Assembly: GCA_030268105.1 (NCBI GenBank)
Contig: BSDZ01000010.1
Location: 1,154,001-1,218,000, forward strand
DNA from: Volvox africanus
Lineage: Eukaryota; Chlorophyta; Chlorophyceae; Chlamydomonadales; Volvocaceae
Length of the DNA: 64,000 nt
Reading direction: 5' to 3'
Both the position numbers and the translations under genes were made by a program. The notes beneath the pieces are model-generated. The model had not been told where the DNA came from. It saw nothing but the letters and a program-made list of their open reading frames with translations, and ran no database searches. Each line of letters starts with the position of its first letter. Position 1 is the stretch's first letter. This document shows, piece by piece, positions 49,022 through 62,116 of the stretch.

Positions 49022-51668
49022 CAGTCGGGCAGTGTCCCCGACCTGCATTGGGCCGGTGGAGGGGCTAGGCTGTTCTTTCAATCTCTCAATGTTTGGCGGG
49101 GTAGAGGGCACCTAGCCTTCTTTAGCCACCGGACTGGTGTGATGACTGGTGTATCCGAGATGGCCTCCTGGGGCTGTGTGAATGTGTATGACTGCTGGTG
49201 CATATCGCAGCACATTGCAGCATATCGTGATCTCTTCATTTCGATGCGATGCGACATCTAGGCGGCGGTCATACAGCGTGAGCTACCGCAATCCAGTTTC
49301 GTTCCGTGCGATTGGAACGTAGCAATTTTCCAGTACTGTGATTTCACAAACAAGCGTGATCCCATTTCGTGTTTCGTGGCAGAGGAACGTGCGGAGCGCT
49401 CCGCAGACCCGAGCTAGGGGAAACACTGCCCCCCCCTGCACGTTGAATACCTGGGCGGAGGTATGCTTGCTTTCCGTCACGTAAAGGTCCTAAGTTCGAT
49501 TAATGTAAGCTGTTTTTTGCAAATCATGTACTTGGGGATCATGTCGGCATATGCAGATTCATCAGTCTGTAGACGTATGCCTGCGTGGGGGGTAGTATGA
49601 CGGTTTTGTTTTTCGGTCTTATGACATAGGGGGTCTGAAGGATTGGTATTCTCCCAAAGACTTTGGGGGGATCGGGAAGGCTTCGCGGGTTATTTGTGCT
49701 GTTGTCCCATTCCCGTCCTTTGATCAACGACCATATTATCAATGCCCGTCATAGAGTACGGATACACAATGAGCAGTCTGAGCAACCAGATGCACACTTT
49801 GCGGAATTCGACCTTATGCTCGGACGGGCCCTGGGGTGATGACCGTAAGGTCGCGGGGCTGCTGCGGCGGGTAGCGAGGGCAGCGCAATAGAGCTTGTGA
49901 TCGGCTGCATATCAGGTGTAAGCGGTATCTTATACCGAAGGTTCGCAAAGCACAATAATCGCCAAGCAAGCCCCTGATGCGTGGTTGCGTGATGTCAAGA
50001 AGGATGGATGGCGACTGGAATTGCAAAATAATCTTCCAACTAAGACTCTGCAGGATTCTTAGACACGAGCTGGTGGATACACCACCATCCAGCTTTGGGG
50101 GTCAAATTTGGCTTTCCGCCACCGCCACCACTGTCTTTTCGCCCCCATCCAACAGCCAATGGCAACGCTCTGTATTCAGTCTTAGCTTTGGCCACTGAAC
50201 TTGGCTGACCTTCACCGTCGTAGATGTGGGGCTTTTCGTTTGGGTTCTTTTCATACATTGGGCATCGTTCGTAATAAAAAAATTACACAGTGCCGCCTCA
50301 CGGCTCACCATAGGGGTAAAGAGACACATGCAACAATTCGCAATTCACCAGCTCCTGCCCAACTCCTTTTCCTATTTCCCTTACGTCCTGGCGCATGCTC
50401 GAATTCTGAAAGACATAGCTGCTGTGGGTTACGTAATAGGACAAGGAGCGCCGTACACAGTCGAACCCTGTTGTAAACCATTTATATAATGGGTAGGCGC
50501 GAGGCAGCGCCGTTCATGAGCAAACTTGTGTGCCGCCCTGGGAGGAGCCCAATCGACGTAAGTCGACCTGCTTCCTGCTTATTGGGGACTGCAATATTAT
50601 ACAAACAATTATGTCCATGCGAAATGCTTACTACCGCAAAGGGCACTTGGTAAGAGCAGTTAATCCAACTTGCCGCTGGCGGCCCCTAACCAAGTACACT
50701 CTCATAGAAAAAGATCCGTACAAAGCCTGTACGACCCTATTCGGTCCTGTGCGGAAGTAGAATATCAGGTCAGCATATAAACCTATCAGCGCTGGCTGCT
50801 GGTCTATTGGGTTGCAGTCTGGCACCCCGGATGACGGTGCACAATCCGGGAATGGTTGTGGCGTCTTTAGTCCGGGGTCCGGGGTCAGAGCTGGCCCAAT
50901 AACAACCCAGTTCAATACGGAAAATATCGTACCACTCCGCATCCCTCAATCATCGGCAGTATTTATCATAATTCTGAAGTCCAATGGTATTCTTCGGATT
51001 AGAAACACGCCTGGAGGGTAAGCATGCATAGCAATAATATGGAGCACAACCACGGTTTGCAACCCATCTTTCTCGGCCCCAGCTTCTGACGTAAATAAGT
51101 ACGAGAAAGTTCCAGCAGTCGTACTCAACACAGCACAGTGCTTATACAATGCTTATAACCGTACTTATATTCCGCGTGGCGTAGGTATAGTTATATTCCA
51201 TCCCACGCAACCCCCACAGCCCTCTCAGGCCTAGATGCTGATTGTTTAGGGCATGCTAGCGTGCAAGAACCCGCTGCAGAGATCACAAACTGCAACCCAG
51301 TGATCGAACAACATCTTCTGATGTGACCCGTATTCATCGGGGATCACAGAAAAGTGCGCAGTACACCGAGAAACGCTTCCCTGAGTTTCCCAAATGGTTT
51401 AACGGTTAACGTGAGGGACGGGAGGGCCCTCGCCCTTAAAAACCGATCGCCTGTCACTGAAAAGCTCGCCTGTTACACGCACACATACTACGTAGGACGG
51501 ACGAAAGCTGCTGCCCCATTCGACATTTTCGATGGGGGGCCGCAATGAGAACGACTCAACAAACAAAACTCGCACGTGTACGCTTGCTACTGCGGCTGAT
51601 GGTGTCGGCCCGGTCTCCCGGTGACGAGCCTTCGTGTACGCAGGCAGGCCCCACGAAGCGAGGAGGGG
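49022..51668. other. Spacer between convergent genes, no gene seen
   Basis: A 2.6 kb stretch holding two 3' UTRs. TGTAA at 49504-49508 could end the hydrolase transcript (483 nt after its stop). Open frames are short, and no conserved motif was recognised. Confidence 0.5.
51473..51477 (-). terminator. Candidate TGTAA polyadenylation signal (minus strand)
   Basis: TGTAA on the minus strand lies 192 nt past the stop codon at 51669 of the four-helix gene. It agrees with the volvocine poly(A) signal, but could be chance. Confidence 0.4.
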
Positions 51669-54184
51669 CTACCTCATGGGACGCATCCCCGAACGAGCAG
51701 CTAATATTGCTTGTCCCTCCTTTATCACATGGACTGGTGCAGGATACGGCTCAATATCACCCCGCTGGCCCTCTTCATCGCCCTCTGACGGCTGCGATAC
51801 ACTCATCGACGGAGCACCTCTTACAGCAGTCGACGGTTGTGGCTGTTGCTGTGGCTGTGGCTGCGCCGGCAACGGCGGCTCGGGATGCACGGCCGATGAT
51901 TGCTGCCCTGGGACCATGTCCACTTGTTTGCAAGCATGCCTGTGGAGGAAGGCCGTAACGCAGTGCGCCAGAAGGCATGAGCTGACATGTAACACGCCCA
52001 TTCTTTTCCCATGAAAGGCTTTTCGCAATAAGCTTCCCTGACCCACAGAATTGGGGTGTGGGCTCTAGGAGGCAAGAGTTAGACCGAGCTTGGTTTGCAC
52101 AAAGCAACTCAACAGGCCCTCCTCCCCCCCTTGCAAGGCGCGCAGTAATGGGTGCACCAAGTACGGCACGTGACAGGCTTGCCTGTACTCCAAGATGGTG
52201 AGCGAGTTGTGTACGTGAATGTAGAGGAAGATGAACCCCAGAAAGGCAAGCAGCAGTGAGAAGAACGTCACCAGAATCACGAAAGGGTGCTGCGTAGGGG
52301 ACGGAAGGGAAGGGAAAGGAAGGGAACGACACAACAGAGGGATGTGCGTGGATGTGGCGCTTGTCATAAAGCTAGTCAGACTCCAGTGTTGGGGGAATTC
52401 TGTTTTGAGTGGGGGAAGGATGGGAGCAGGGTGCAGAGATAGTGAAAGCTCTGCTATTGCCGGGTTCAATTATGCGTTCCGAACCAAAGGGGGCCACAGC
52501 CTCAGGCCACAGCAAACTAGACTTGAAACGCCGTAAATGTCAGATCACACACATACACACGCTGTGGTATTGTGGATTCGTGCATTCCGCGACGGATGGC
52601 CTCCTTGCGCCTTCAAACCCTGATTGCATGAGCGGGAGCTGTGCGAGCCGCAGATATGCGGGTTGGGGCAGATGTGAGCTATGCTGTATGTACACCAGGA
52701 AGCGGCTTGCTTTTCCCACCCCACCGCCTTATCCCTTCCAAACCCCGACACAAACGCACCCAACCGTAATTGGAGTAGATGGAGGCGATGCAGCCCACCA
52801 CCATGGAAACTATGGAGCCAATGAAGATTATAATGCTGGCGTCACTTAGATGCTGAAACCTGACGCAAGGGGCAAGGGTGGCACGACATTTCCGTAACAT
52901 TTAATATGTATGTCGGAGCAGTACACGTTATGTGGATAAGGTGATCCCAGCTGAGCGCGACACCTGCTGAGAAGAGTGCTACATGCATAAATGGAAAATG
53001 AGAAGGAAGAAAGAAGTAAAATCGCGAGGGCGGGGTGCTTTTCTTGCTAATAACACCAACTAGCCCACTGACCCATGGATCAATAACAATGACAGGATTA
53101 CACGAGTCGCGCGAGGCCTGCCGGGATACGCTCCCGTCAAAGTTGCTACCTGCAAATGAAGGCGGTGATGCTCTGCTCAGTCGGCATGGTGTCTATGCTG
53201 AACAAGAGCATCGTACATATTATCTGCGGAGGTCAGTAAGGAGATGCCGTCACCTCTCAAGAGCAGATCGTACAAAGCCACACACCTGGTACGCGCGTCA
53301 GCGCGCAGCAGACATTCATATGGCATCATCACCGGCCTGAGTCCCACTCCTCCGGGGCTCAATGCCTTCATGTCTAACTCACTATTTAGGAGGGCAAGGA
53401 TGCCCTGTGAAGGCGAGAATACGCCACACTATGCCCAGGACGTGCCCAAGACTTTGCCCAACCAATATACAGAGTGTGCAGCCCTAACCGGCATGCACCG
53501 CCGCATCATGCCTTATCGGAGCCAGCTGTGGTTTTCATCCTCCTCACTCGCCGGTCCTACCAATCCGGATTGACCGCGCGGCATCCTCACCACAACGGTG
53601 AAAGACAAACCGAAGGAGATGACGATGGAGTAGACCATGGCTTGGGCGACCGGTGTGGCGTCTGCATCCGTCTGCCACCTCTGCTGCGGACTGATTACGG
53701 TTGGTAAGCCGACGCCTGGATCAATGGGTTGGTGAAGGGTCGCTGATGTGAGTCGGTGTGTGTGCTGGCGGGGCGATAGACGAGGGAAGCTGAAATGGGA
53801 GAGGAGGCAGGTCAAATTTCACACTTTGACGAGCAGGGCGTTTATGCCCTGCTCATCAATTTCAACAATTGAGTTGCAGTCTCCTGACCCCAGGCGACGA
53901 GTTATGTGGGCTGGAGGACTTAGGTCGAAAGTGAGACTGCCAGGACTGATACTGTGGGGATCTCGTAAAGGATCCTGCTGTTGGTGTGCCCGATGCGCAC
54001 TGCAGTCCACAGGCGCGCAAAGAAGGCCGCACATCATGCTGTTGTTTGCTGCATCTGAGGCCACACGTGCAAAGCTCTTTGATGTCACGGAGGATGCTGC
54101 TATGCCTTCATCAAAACCGAAGGCCAAGGCGCCCAGCGCCTTACCAGCGAAGAGAGCCGACACGACTCCCAGGGTGGTCCACAT
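51669..54184 (-). CDS. Multi-pass (about four-helix) membrane protein, family not recognised
   Basis: Proposed exons high to low: 54184-53825, 53680-53591, 53223-53150, 52835-52760, 52289-52183, 51939-51669; 325 aa with matching phases. ATG 54184 opens with TLGVVSALFAGKALGALAF, helix 1. Helix 2 spans an intron (AMVYSIVISFGLSFTVV then IICTMLLFSIDTMP). Helix 3 is IIIFIGSIVSMVVGCIASIY. Helix 4 is FVILVTFFSLLLAFLGFIFLY, followed by IHVHNSLTILEYR. The C-terminal exon is Pro/Gln-rich and ends in AARSGMRPMR. The last intron needs a GC donor (AG/GCAAGC). A four-helix layout, with SALFAGKALGALAF in helix 1, recalls Orai-type calcium channels, but I see no pore glutamate at the expected place and would not assign it. 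It could be any small transporter or channel. Confidence 0.6.
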
Positions 54185-56204
54185 CCTGTCGTCGGCGATG
54201 AGGTTGCGTTTCTTCGGAAATCGGCAACTTTCGGGGATTCTTAGCTTAGCAGCTAATCCGTACCTTTTCCGGATGAAAAAGGACAGCTCTTACACTTTCA
54301 GTCTTTCTCATACAGCTCATACGTGGGTGGAACACCCCTGAACGACATGGCTTACGCTTTTAGTCTTTCTCGCAACTCGGAAGGCCTGCCCTTGATTGCC
54401 AAAGTTCCCAGGAAACCTTCTCCAGTTAAGGCCAGAATCATCAATCGAATGTAACCCGTTAAGCTGCCATTTCCAAGTAGCTCCATATACTTGCGATCGC
54501 TATTATTTAGCTCGACTGGACCGCTCGACGGATGTACTTTCATCTTTGGATAATTATTATCAATAAAGCAAATCAGTATCACAAGCGCTTGCAATTAACC
54601 TTGATGGTAAGGGTTACAAGTTCTCAAGCTCATAGGCACCTATATAATGAAAATATTGGCGAAATAAATAAAGAACGGTTAGTTAAGGCAGAACACAAAG
54701 GAAAACTTCAGTCGGGGTAAGCTCTACCCCCCATCGCATTACCTCGAAGTACGGGACAGTGCCGTATCCATGTACATGGTAATGTGATAGCACTCCTGTA
54801 TTGATTCTTAACCTTATGGCCATAATCAGGGAATATGTGTCATCTTAAAATCGACAACTGTGCCTCTGAAATTTCCGTTGTGAGCAAGATGCCCTATCCT
54901 TAGGAACCGTTTACATACAGCCGTTTACATGCATTTTCTGAAGAAAATAGTATAATTATTATACTAGATAAATAATATATACATTACATTATTATTATAA
55001 TAATAACAGTTTTTAAATGTTCTCTTATAACATGCTTTCGTCGGATAATGTGTTTACATTGCACTTGCTTGTATAATGAATTCATTTCAAAAGCCACACC
55101 AAAGTTGCCAATGTTTTAGAGATGAAATTTAAAGTTTGCAATACATAGGAATCTCCGGGATCCTATTGATATTGTTAATCATCAAATCGAATGAAAGCTC
55201 GTGAGGACGGGAGGGTTTTAATGTTTTATGTTGGTTTTCTACATTTGTGTGTTTTCCGAATCCAAATGTCCAAATGTATTATAATTATTATTAACTCGAG
55301 GTTGGATTTCATGGCTCGGGTCTTGAAAGCCGGATAAAGGCCAAGTCACATATTGTGGCCGAAACAAGCTTCCTTGCGCTATGAAAACACCTGAACGCAA
55401 GTAACTTGCAGATAGAAGTCATAAGTTCGCCATGACCCTAAACGAATCCATAGTCAATACCAGAGCAGGATCCTGCAGGATCTCCTCTGGTGATTTCTCA
55501 TCCTCAGTCCAAGAGCCCTTATGCTATACTGCTAGATAATTTGTGCCGATCAATCTAATAGTAAGATGAAGTTGCATATGTTTGTTTGTAGCTTGCCTGA
55601 TTCCCGCGAGCCCCCACCATGCTTCGCCCCGAAACCCCCTGCAACCACACGCGCGTCCAGGACTTCCCTTCTCCTGCTACCGGTATGAGTCTCTTAAGAA
55701 CCATGCTGCCGCTAAAACTCTGCCAACTATAAAAATCTCACCCAGAGCATACTCTCTCCAGCGGCCTGTCCACAAAAAGAGTCTCGTAACGACCACAAAA
55801 GCACCCGCAGGGCTTGCAGCGTCTCTGATGCAGTGCCTCTCGCTCTGGTGAAAGGAACTAAGCGCCGGGCCGCAGCCGCAGCCACTAAGTCTCCAACTTT
55901 CAAGCAATACCCCCCTGGGTAGGCCTTCTGCTGCCGACATTCACTGCCTAATATGCATGGGGCGCTATAACTTAGTCACACTTAGCCCGGTGCAGTATAC
56001 CTGCTGTACAATCTTCCAAACTACAATCAACAGTTCCAGTCCTGCGTGTACTGACTGAAGCCCAAGTCCTCATGTGCAGTGTCGGGACCGGCTGTCCAGG
56101 CCGGCTGATAAACCCACTATCCTTGTCCCACTCTCCTTCCTGTAACCATGAAATCGCATATCTGATTCGCAACAGTCCCCATTGCCACGGGGATGCAGTA
56201 CTAT

Positions 56205-56250
<46 letters not shown>

Positions 56251-57218
56251 GCACGCACGCACGGACCCCATATCGCGGTATTCCTGGACGTAAAGCCTCG
56301 GCAAGAGGGCCGGAAGCCTCGGCAAGAGAGCCACTTTAATGAATCTGGGTGGAGTGGGAGGTCCCAAGGCAGCTGCGACCGGTAGCTGCCTTGTAGGGTA
56401 GAGTAGAGCCATCCCCCCACTGGGATGATCCAGTCTGATGACTGGAAGGATGAAAATGCAGTCCGGGTGTTCATCGTGAGCGTTTGCCACAACATGGGTG
56501 GGTTGATTTATAGCAGTGGCGCTGGGGGCTTGCTATCGAAGCTTCCTGTGGTGCTCTGTCACGACCGCGCTTATTGGCCCTGGACGCACTTGCTTCCTGC
56601 GATTGCCTAACAGGGCACCGCTTGGGGGGCTGAGGGAGGCAATGTAACTGTCGCAACTCGTGAAGCAGGTTGCGCACCCACGGGGCCGTCCGGAACTGCG
56701 TATTGCGTATGATTGCGTGCAGCAGTAAAGTACTTCGGGTGATTGCATCGCCCCCGGGTGGGGAGTGCACTAAAAACACAACGGAGGAAATAACGAAGAC
56801 GCGTTCAGTATAGGCAAGCTTTCCTGGCGTCCGAGGACGCCTGCCTTCAACGTGTGAAGATAATGAACACCGAGGACATGGAGCCGGAAATCGTAACGCT
56901 AGATTATGTCATACTAGGCTTGTACTAGGCCATGTTATGTACGACAACATTGCCGTACAACCGCTTTACGTCGATGGTTTTTTCACCATGTAGTGTTATC
57001 ATACAAATGGCAAATTGTATGTCAGAAATTTATCATCCTGCATTCATCTGCATACATTGAAGTCAATTAGGTGACAATAGGCTTATCCATCATTATTACT
57101 TGTTCGTGTGCATTACATAGACCGTGAAAATAACTCATATTACAATTCGTGATTCGTTATGCCAGTTGCGATTAAAATAAGCGCGGGGCTTTAATCTGGC
57201 CAGCTGTCTCAACTTATA
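54185..57218. other. AT-rich divergent spacer, no gene seen
   Basis: A 3 kb stretch between the starts of two divergent genes. The part at 54720-55560 is clearly AT-rich, with long A/T runs near 54950-55020 and 55270-55290. Both promoters should be here. The open frame at 55582-55851 has no recognisable motif. Confidence 0.5.
56206..56263. repeat. (AC)n then (GCAC)n microsatellite
   Basis: About 20 AC dinucleotides followed by four to five GCAC units, in the spacer upstream of the bestrophin gene. Confidence 0.9.
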
Positions 57219-58637
57219 ATGAGTAGCCAGTCGCCACGAGCCCAGAGATTACCGTCATTTGAGAAACTGTTCAAGCAGCCATCAATTCATGCAGTCCTTT
57301 TTGAAGACAAGGTAGGTTTTCCGGGGTATCGAATGTTATTACAGTTTCTCGTTACCGTTTCACCGAGCTGTTGCGCCAAATCGCCACGCCGAGTTGCGAG
57401 GTTGCGACACATCGCAGGCTAACTTAAATTGCCTGACAGTGTGTGCCTACATCTTGGAACAGGTGTTCAGCCATGATGACTGGAACAAACATAGAAGCGC
57501 CGCATGGCGACATCGCGTCGAGCCCACAGTCTTGTAAGGGCTTCGGGCCGCACGGCGATTAACTCGCGGCAATATAAATAGCATATTGATTGTGAATCCA
57601 CAGGTTTTGGGTCAGGTGCCGGTCAGGTGAAACCCTTAAAGCTTGGGGGCGCCTTTTCGCAGAATGCCGCTGAGTAAATGCACGCATGGTTCATCCTTAA
57701 TCTGTAAGACCAGGACTGTATTCCACACATATTATGATGATCGAATTATTTGAATGATACGTCCACCATCTGCGAGATAGGAAGTCAAGGTACCTGCGCG
57801 CATGACAGTACGGCGTGTCACCTGCCTCAGCTTCGCCTTCTCCTCTTTAACTCCGGTCCCCTTTCAAATCCCGACACACCGCAGCTTCCGCGTGGCGGTA
57901 GGCTTCTCCTGGCAGCTGGCCGCAGTGGCGCTGGTGTCTGGGGGGGTCGGCCTGCTGCACGTCCTCCTGGTGCGGGCCGCACGGGGCGGACTGCCCCCTG
58001 CAGTAACACCACCTGCTACCGGAACTCATTCTCATTCCGCGGCTAGCTGGCCGGCTGTGACCTGACCGGCACGGAAACTTTATGGAGCCATATGGCGCGC
58101 ATGACGCGTTATTTTGCATATTGCATTCCATTTGCATATTGCAATCCATCTGTCATATCGTCATTTCCATCCTCATCCTCATCCTCATCATACACACCCC
58201 ACTTCCTCCCCCCACCATAATGTCGGATTAGCCAGCGAGCGTTTTCACAGGGTTTCGCATCACCTGCTTTACTCAAAACGGGCGACTTCGTAATTTCTAA
58301 CGAGATGTTGTGTTGTCCATCCCTGGATGTAAAACTGACCTTAAGTCCCACGTGAACACCCCACACCGGCCAAACACGAATCCCTAACTCACGCACAACA
58401 GTCCAGCACGCTACCCGTCCAATCCCGCCTCGCCCCACCCCCACTCCCATTGTGTTCTTCATCCCCGTCAGCGCGGCCGCGACACCTTCTTGTCGAATTC
58501 GCACTTGGCGACACCTTTTTCGTAAGCTTGAAGGGTTGCCGTATAGCACCGGAGGTGTAGTGCGATAAGGGAGGGATTGTTGCATTACCTAACGTCGAGT
58601 GCTCGCGCAAGATCACATTAGCCGGGTTGGCGCACAC

Positions 58638-58722
<85 letters not shown>

Positions 58723-58845
58723 TATTTGGCATGTCTGATGGTCGTCAGCCTATCCTAGCCTTTGTGATTGTAATCATCATCGTCATCATCATGATAATTA
58801 ATATATCATATTATTATTGTTGTTATTATTATTGTTATTATTATT

Positions 58846-58910
<65 letters not shown>

Positions 58911-61900
58911 TATGAAGTTAATGTCTCTAGCCACCCCAATACGCCCTCCCTTTCCCAGCTTTTCCTGTTCCGTCTGCCTCTGTATCCGGAATCGACTCAG
59001 GATGATTACATTCGCGTTGTCGCTGCTGCTGGTGTTCAAAACCAACTCGTCCTACAGTCGCTGGTGGGAGGGACGTATTATCTGGGGTCAGGTGCGGCGG
59101 TGTGCCATTGGAAGCGCGACAACCCCCCGATCCCCAGGTTGACATCCTGGGCAGTTTTGAGGGCGCGGTGACACAGGGCGTGCAGAAATATGGTGTACAG
59201 GAGCGGGTCCCAGTAGCTTTTGTTCCTTGACCTTCCCGGCCTGTCTGCCGGCGAGTGCAAATTGTGTATCACTCCATGCCTCTCAACTTCCCACATCTAG
59301 GTCTGTCGCCTCCCTTTCCCTCCTCCCCTTCCTTCTCACTCCCCTTTCCTCCGCATACCCGTAATATTATCCGACCGACCTCATCACCTAAAGGTCGTCA
59401 ACTTCGGGCGCAACTACGCCCGCCAGGTGGGTTTCCGGACGCAGGACTCGACCTGAGCCCTGACTGTCTCGCTGATTGCCGAACGACGACGCACTGCCAC
59501 TGGTTTTGAAGCTGCTATAGGGTTGTAAGGATTCTTGGTGCGCTGCGAGGGGAGGGGACACCGGCGACGCAATCGTAGGCAGTATGTATTGCACAACAGA
59601 CTATGCATGTCCATATTGGGTCAGTCTCTGGCAGCCAACGGGACTCAGCTCCCGCCAGGAGCTCACTTTTGGGGGGACGGGCCTGCGTGCAGTTGGTTGC
59701 CAGATAGCGGCTGGCCAATGGGGACATGTTCTGTCTGTCGCCCGCGCACATGTGTGGGGCAGCTCCGATGAGCGCAGGGTCTCTATCAAAAATTAATTAT
59801 CTAAGACACAAAGACAAAGACATTGTGGATTGCCTTCAGCGATTATATTCATCCTGCCAAGCCTTCGGTTCGGCAGCAGAGCTCTGCGCGTTCGAGCGGA
59901 ATTTGAGGAAGTTCCCGCCCGGCTCCCACCTACCGTTGCCTGATCAGGCACTCATGTGGTTCCCGGCCGATCGCCCAGACCTGCGTGCTGCGGCCGTGCG
60001 CTGGGCTGCCGCCGCGCCGCGGGTGTTGCTGGCCCATCTGCGGGAGGATACGGAGGTCAGATCCGAAGTGCAGGGCATCTTAACCGCAGAGGAGGTATGC
60101 CAGCTGCCGCCCCGGCCGCGCGCGTGAGTGGCCTCTTGTGTGATTTCCGTGAAACAGTGATGGACAGGAAACAGGATTTAGGGTTTTACTTACACGAGGC
60201 GTTACATACACCGTGTCCGACCTACCGCTGGACTCTTCTCCCGGGTTCCTGCGCTTTTCAGCTCCTTCGTGTGCGCCTGCAACCTGTGTGTCTCGTTAAC
60301 GTTTGGGGATTGTTGCTCCCGGAACCTGTTGGTGGGGGCGCTTGGGTTCGGCTCGCCACGCTTCCTCGGCCCTCCCCCCTTCTAACCTAATAACCCCTCC
60401 CCCCACCTACATCCACCTTAACGCTTTACGCACTTTCCCCCGCGCCATCCGCCGCTCCCGGCGGCCCGGGATCAGGTAGACTGGCTCCTCCGCTGGTCCA
60501 ACGGCCCCCTTGGTGCGGGTACCGCTTTGGGACAGCTTGTGGTGGCGGCTGAGTTGCCGGAGCAGCTTCAGGCAGAGATGCAGAAGCAGGTGGGCGGGCC
60601 AGTGTCATGTTGTAATAGATGGAACAAGCGGCCTGCGAAATGACCGTTTTTACTTGTTTAGAATCTGCCGAATAATTATAATTGTACACGTAAAATTTGC
60701 TCTAGTAAAAAAGGCACTCTCTTAACTTGTATGTTCTTGGCAGCGTGTAGGTGTTTGGCACATTATTGCAGCAAACTGGCCAATGGCGGGGTCCCGTGCG
60801 ATTGGTAAACAGCTTCAGCTTCAGCAGCTGTTGCGATTTTATAGAGTTTTCCAGGCGCGTTAAAGCGCTGCTCCGCCGCACCCCCTTGCTTCCCTCCCTT
60901 TCGCAGGTGGAGCTCTACACGAATTGTGCGGGCGGCTGCGAACGGATTTTCAAGACGCCTATCCCGCCTGCCTACGCCCGGTGAGGGACGATGATAAACT
61001 GGCTCTCCGCGCTGGGTTGTGGTGGCTGCTAGGAATGAACGGGTGCAAGGGTGACAGGTTTTTTGTTCATAGATGCTCTTTCTCGTTTGCAACGCGCAAT
61101 TCACCAACCAACAGCCAGACGTCCCCCTCCCATCCCTGCTTCAATCCCTCGCCTTACCGTGACACCGTCCCCGTTTCCTTCTTTCCCCATCTGCGTCTGG
61201 CCCCCTACCCTGGCGGTTGGCACTGATCAGGCACACCTCCCGCTTCCTGATGCTGTACGTGATAACATGCCCCATTCTGCTCTGGTCCAGTACCGGTTGG
61301 CTCACTCCACTGGTGGCGGTGATCATTGCGTTTCTGCTGCTTGGGGTGGAGAACATCGGGGTGCAGGTGGAGGAGCCCTTTCACGTGCTGCCTCTGTACG
61401 ATATTTGCAGGTTGGCTCTGTGGCGTGTGTGTGTGTGTGTGTGTGTGATAGGATCTCAGCTCGGGACCCGCTTCGAGGGAGCAAGAGATATCTTGGTAGG
61501 ATTCGGGTCAAGAGAGGGCACAACAAGCCAGAGAATGTGTTGTGACATGCGGCCCACTAGCGGCTGGAAAAGCCTGGAAAACATTCTGCTTTTGTTGTTT
61601 TTACTTATGCACTTCCTGATGTTTGTTTGCTGTCTTGTTACGTCGTCGTCGGCCTGCCCGGACGTTTGTGCCCATATGTCGCCCTCCCTCCACAGGGCGA
61701 TCGAGACCAATGTAAAGGAGATGCAAAATGCGTTTTCCGGAGGCGCCGTGGATGATAGCCGCATACATCCGAGTGCTGCGGACCTGGCGGCTCTTGCGCT
61801 CACCCCCTGTATGACCGTCAACGGGCGAGGAGGTCTTGGGGGGAGGGAGACGAACATCGAGGGGGGCCCTCTTGGGGGGAGAGAGGGTCCCAAGGAACGG

Positions 61901-62116
61901 CGTTCCAATGCGCCTGTGCCTGTCGGTACAGCACCAGCAGTGCTTGCGACCGCGCTGATGGCGTCGACTGAGGCGACCGTTGCCACCACGGCGACACTGG
62001 CAATAGTGACGGATGCGATGGCGGGCGCAACGGGAACTTCAGCAACCGCGTCGACGACAGGCAAAGCCTCCGTTGTAGGAAGGCTAAGCTCAGTGCCGAG
62101 TACGGAAGTGACGTGA
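57219..62116 (+). CDS. Bestrophin-family anion channel
   Basis: Exons: 57219-57311, 57463-57533, 57885-58002, 58959-59091, 59394-59426, 59948-60094, 60476-60589, 60907-60980, 61231-61410, 61696-62116; about 460 aa. VFSHDDWNKHRS is the family's N-terminal motif. VAVGFSWQLAAVALVSGGV is the first helix. FALSLLLVFKTNSSYSRWWE then GRIIWGQ is the hallmark region, completed by an 11-codon exon VVNFGRNYARQ. WFPADRPDLRAAAVRW and LLAHLRED follow, then FKTPIPPAYARHTSRFLMLY, and a final helix leading to VEEPFHVLPLYDICRAIETN. These channels pass chloride or bicarbonate; in Chlamydomonas some sit in thylakoids and serve carbon concentration. I see no clear transit peptide, so the location is open. The C-terminus (about 115 residues) is Ala/Thr-rich. 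Odd: exon 58959-59091 is 133 nt. Its start reads FLFRLPLYPEST in one frame while the hallmark motif is in another, so an indel, assembly error or missed splice site lies there. Confidence 0.9.
58633..58724. repeat. (CACATA)n microsatellite in bestrophin intron
   Basis: About 14 near-perfect CACATA units in the intron between exons 57885-58002 and 58959-59091. Confidence 0.95.
58845..58908. repeat. (CAT)n microsatellite in bestrophin intron
   Basis: About 20 CAT triplets, preceded by ATT/GTT-rich imperfect triplets from about 58800. It ends about 50 nt before the next exon. Confidence 0.95.
61423..61447. repeat. (GT)n microsatellite in bestrophin intron
   Basis: About 12 GT units shortly after the donor at 61411, inside the last intron. 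Confidence 0.9.

Noticed and set aside
58633..58908. CRISPR-like array
   Set aside because: Repeats are 6 bp and 3 bp without spacers; these are plain microsatellites in a eukaryotic intron.
58806..59045. Methionine-run open frame on the minus strand
   Set aside because: Product of the CAT triplet repeat read backwards; not a gene.
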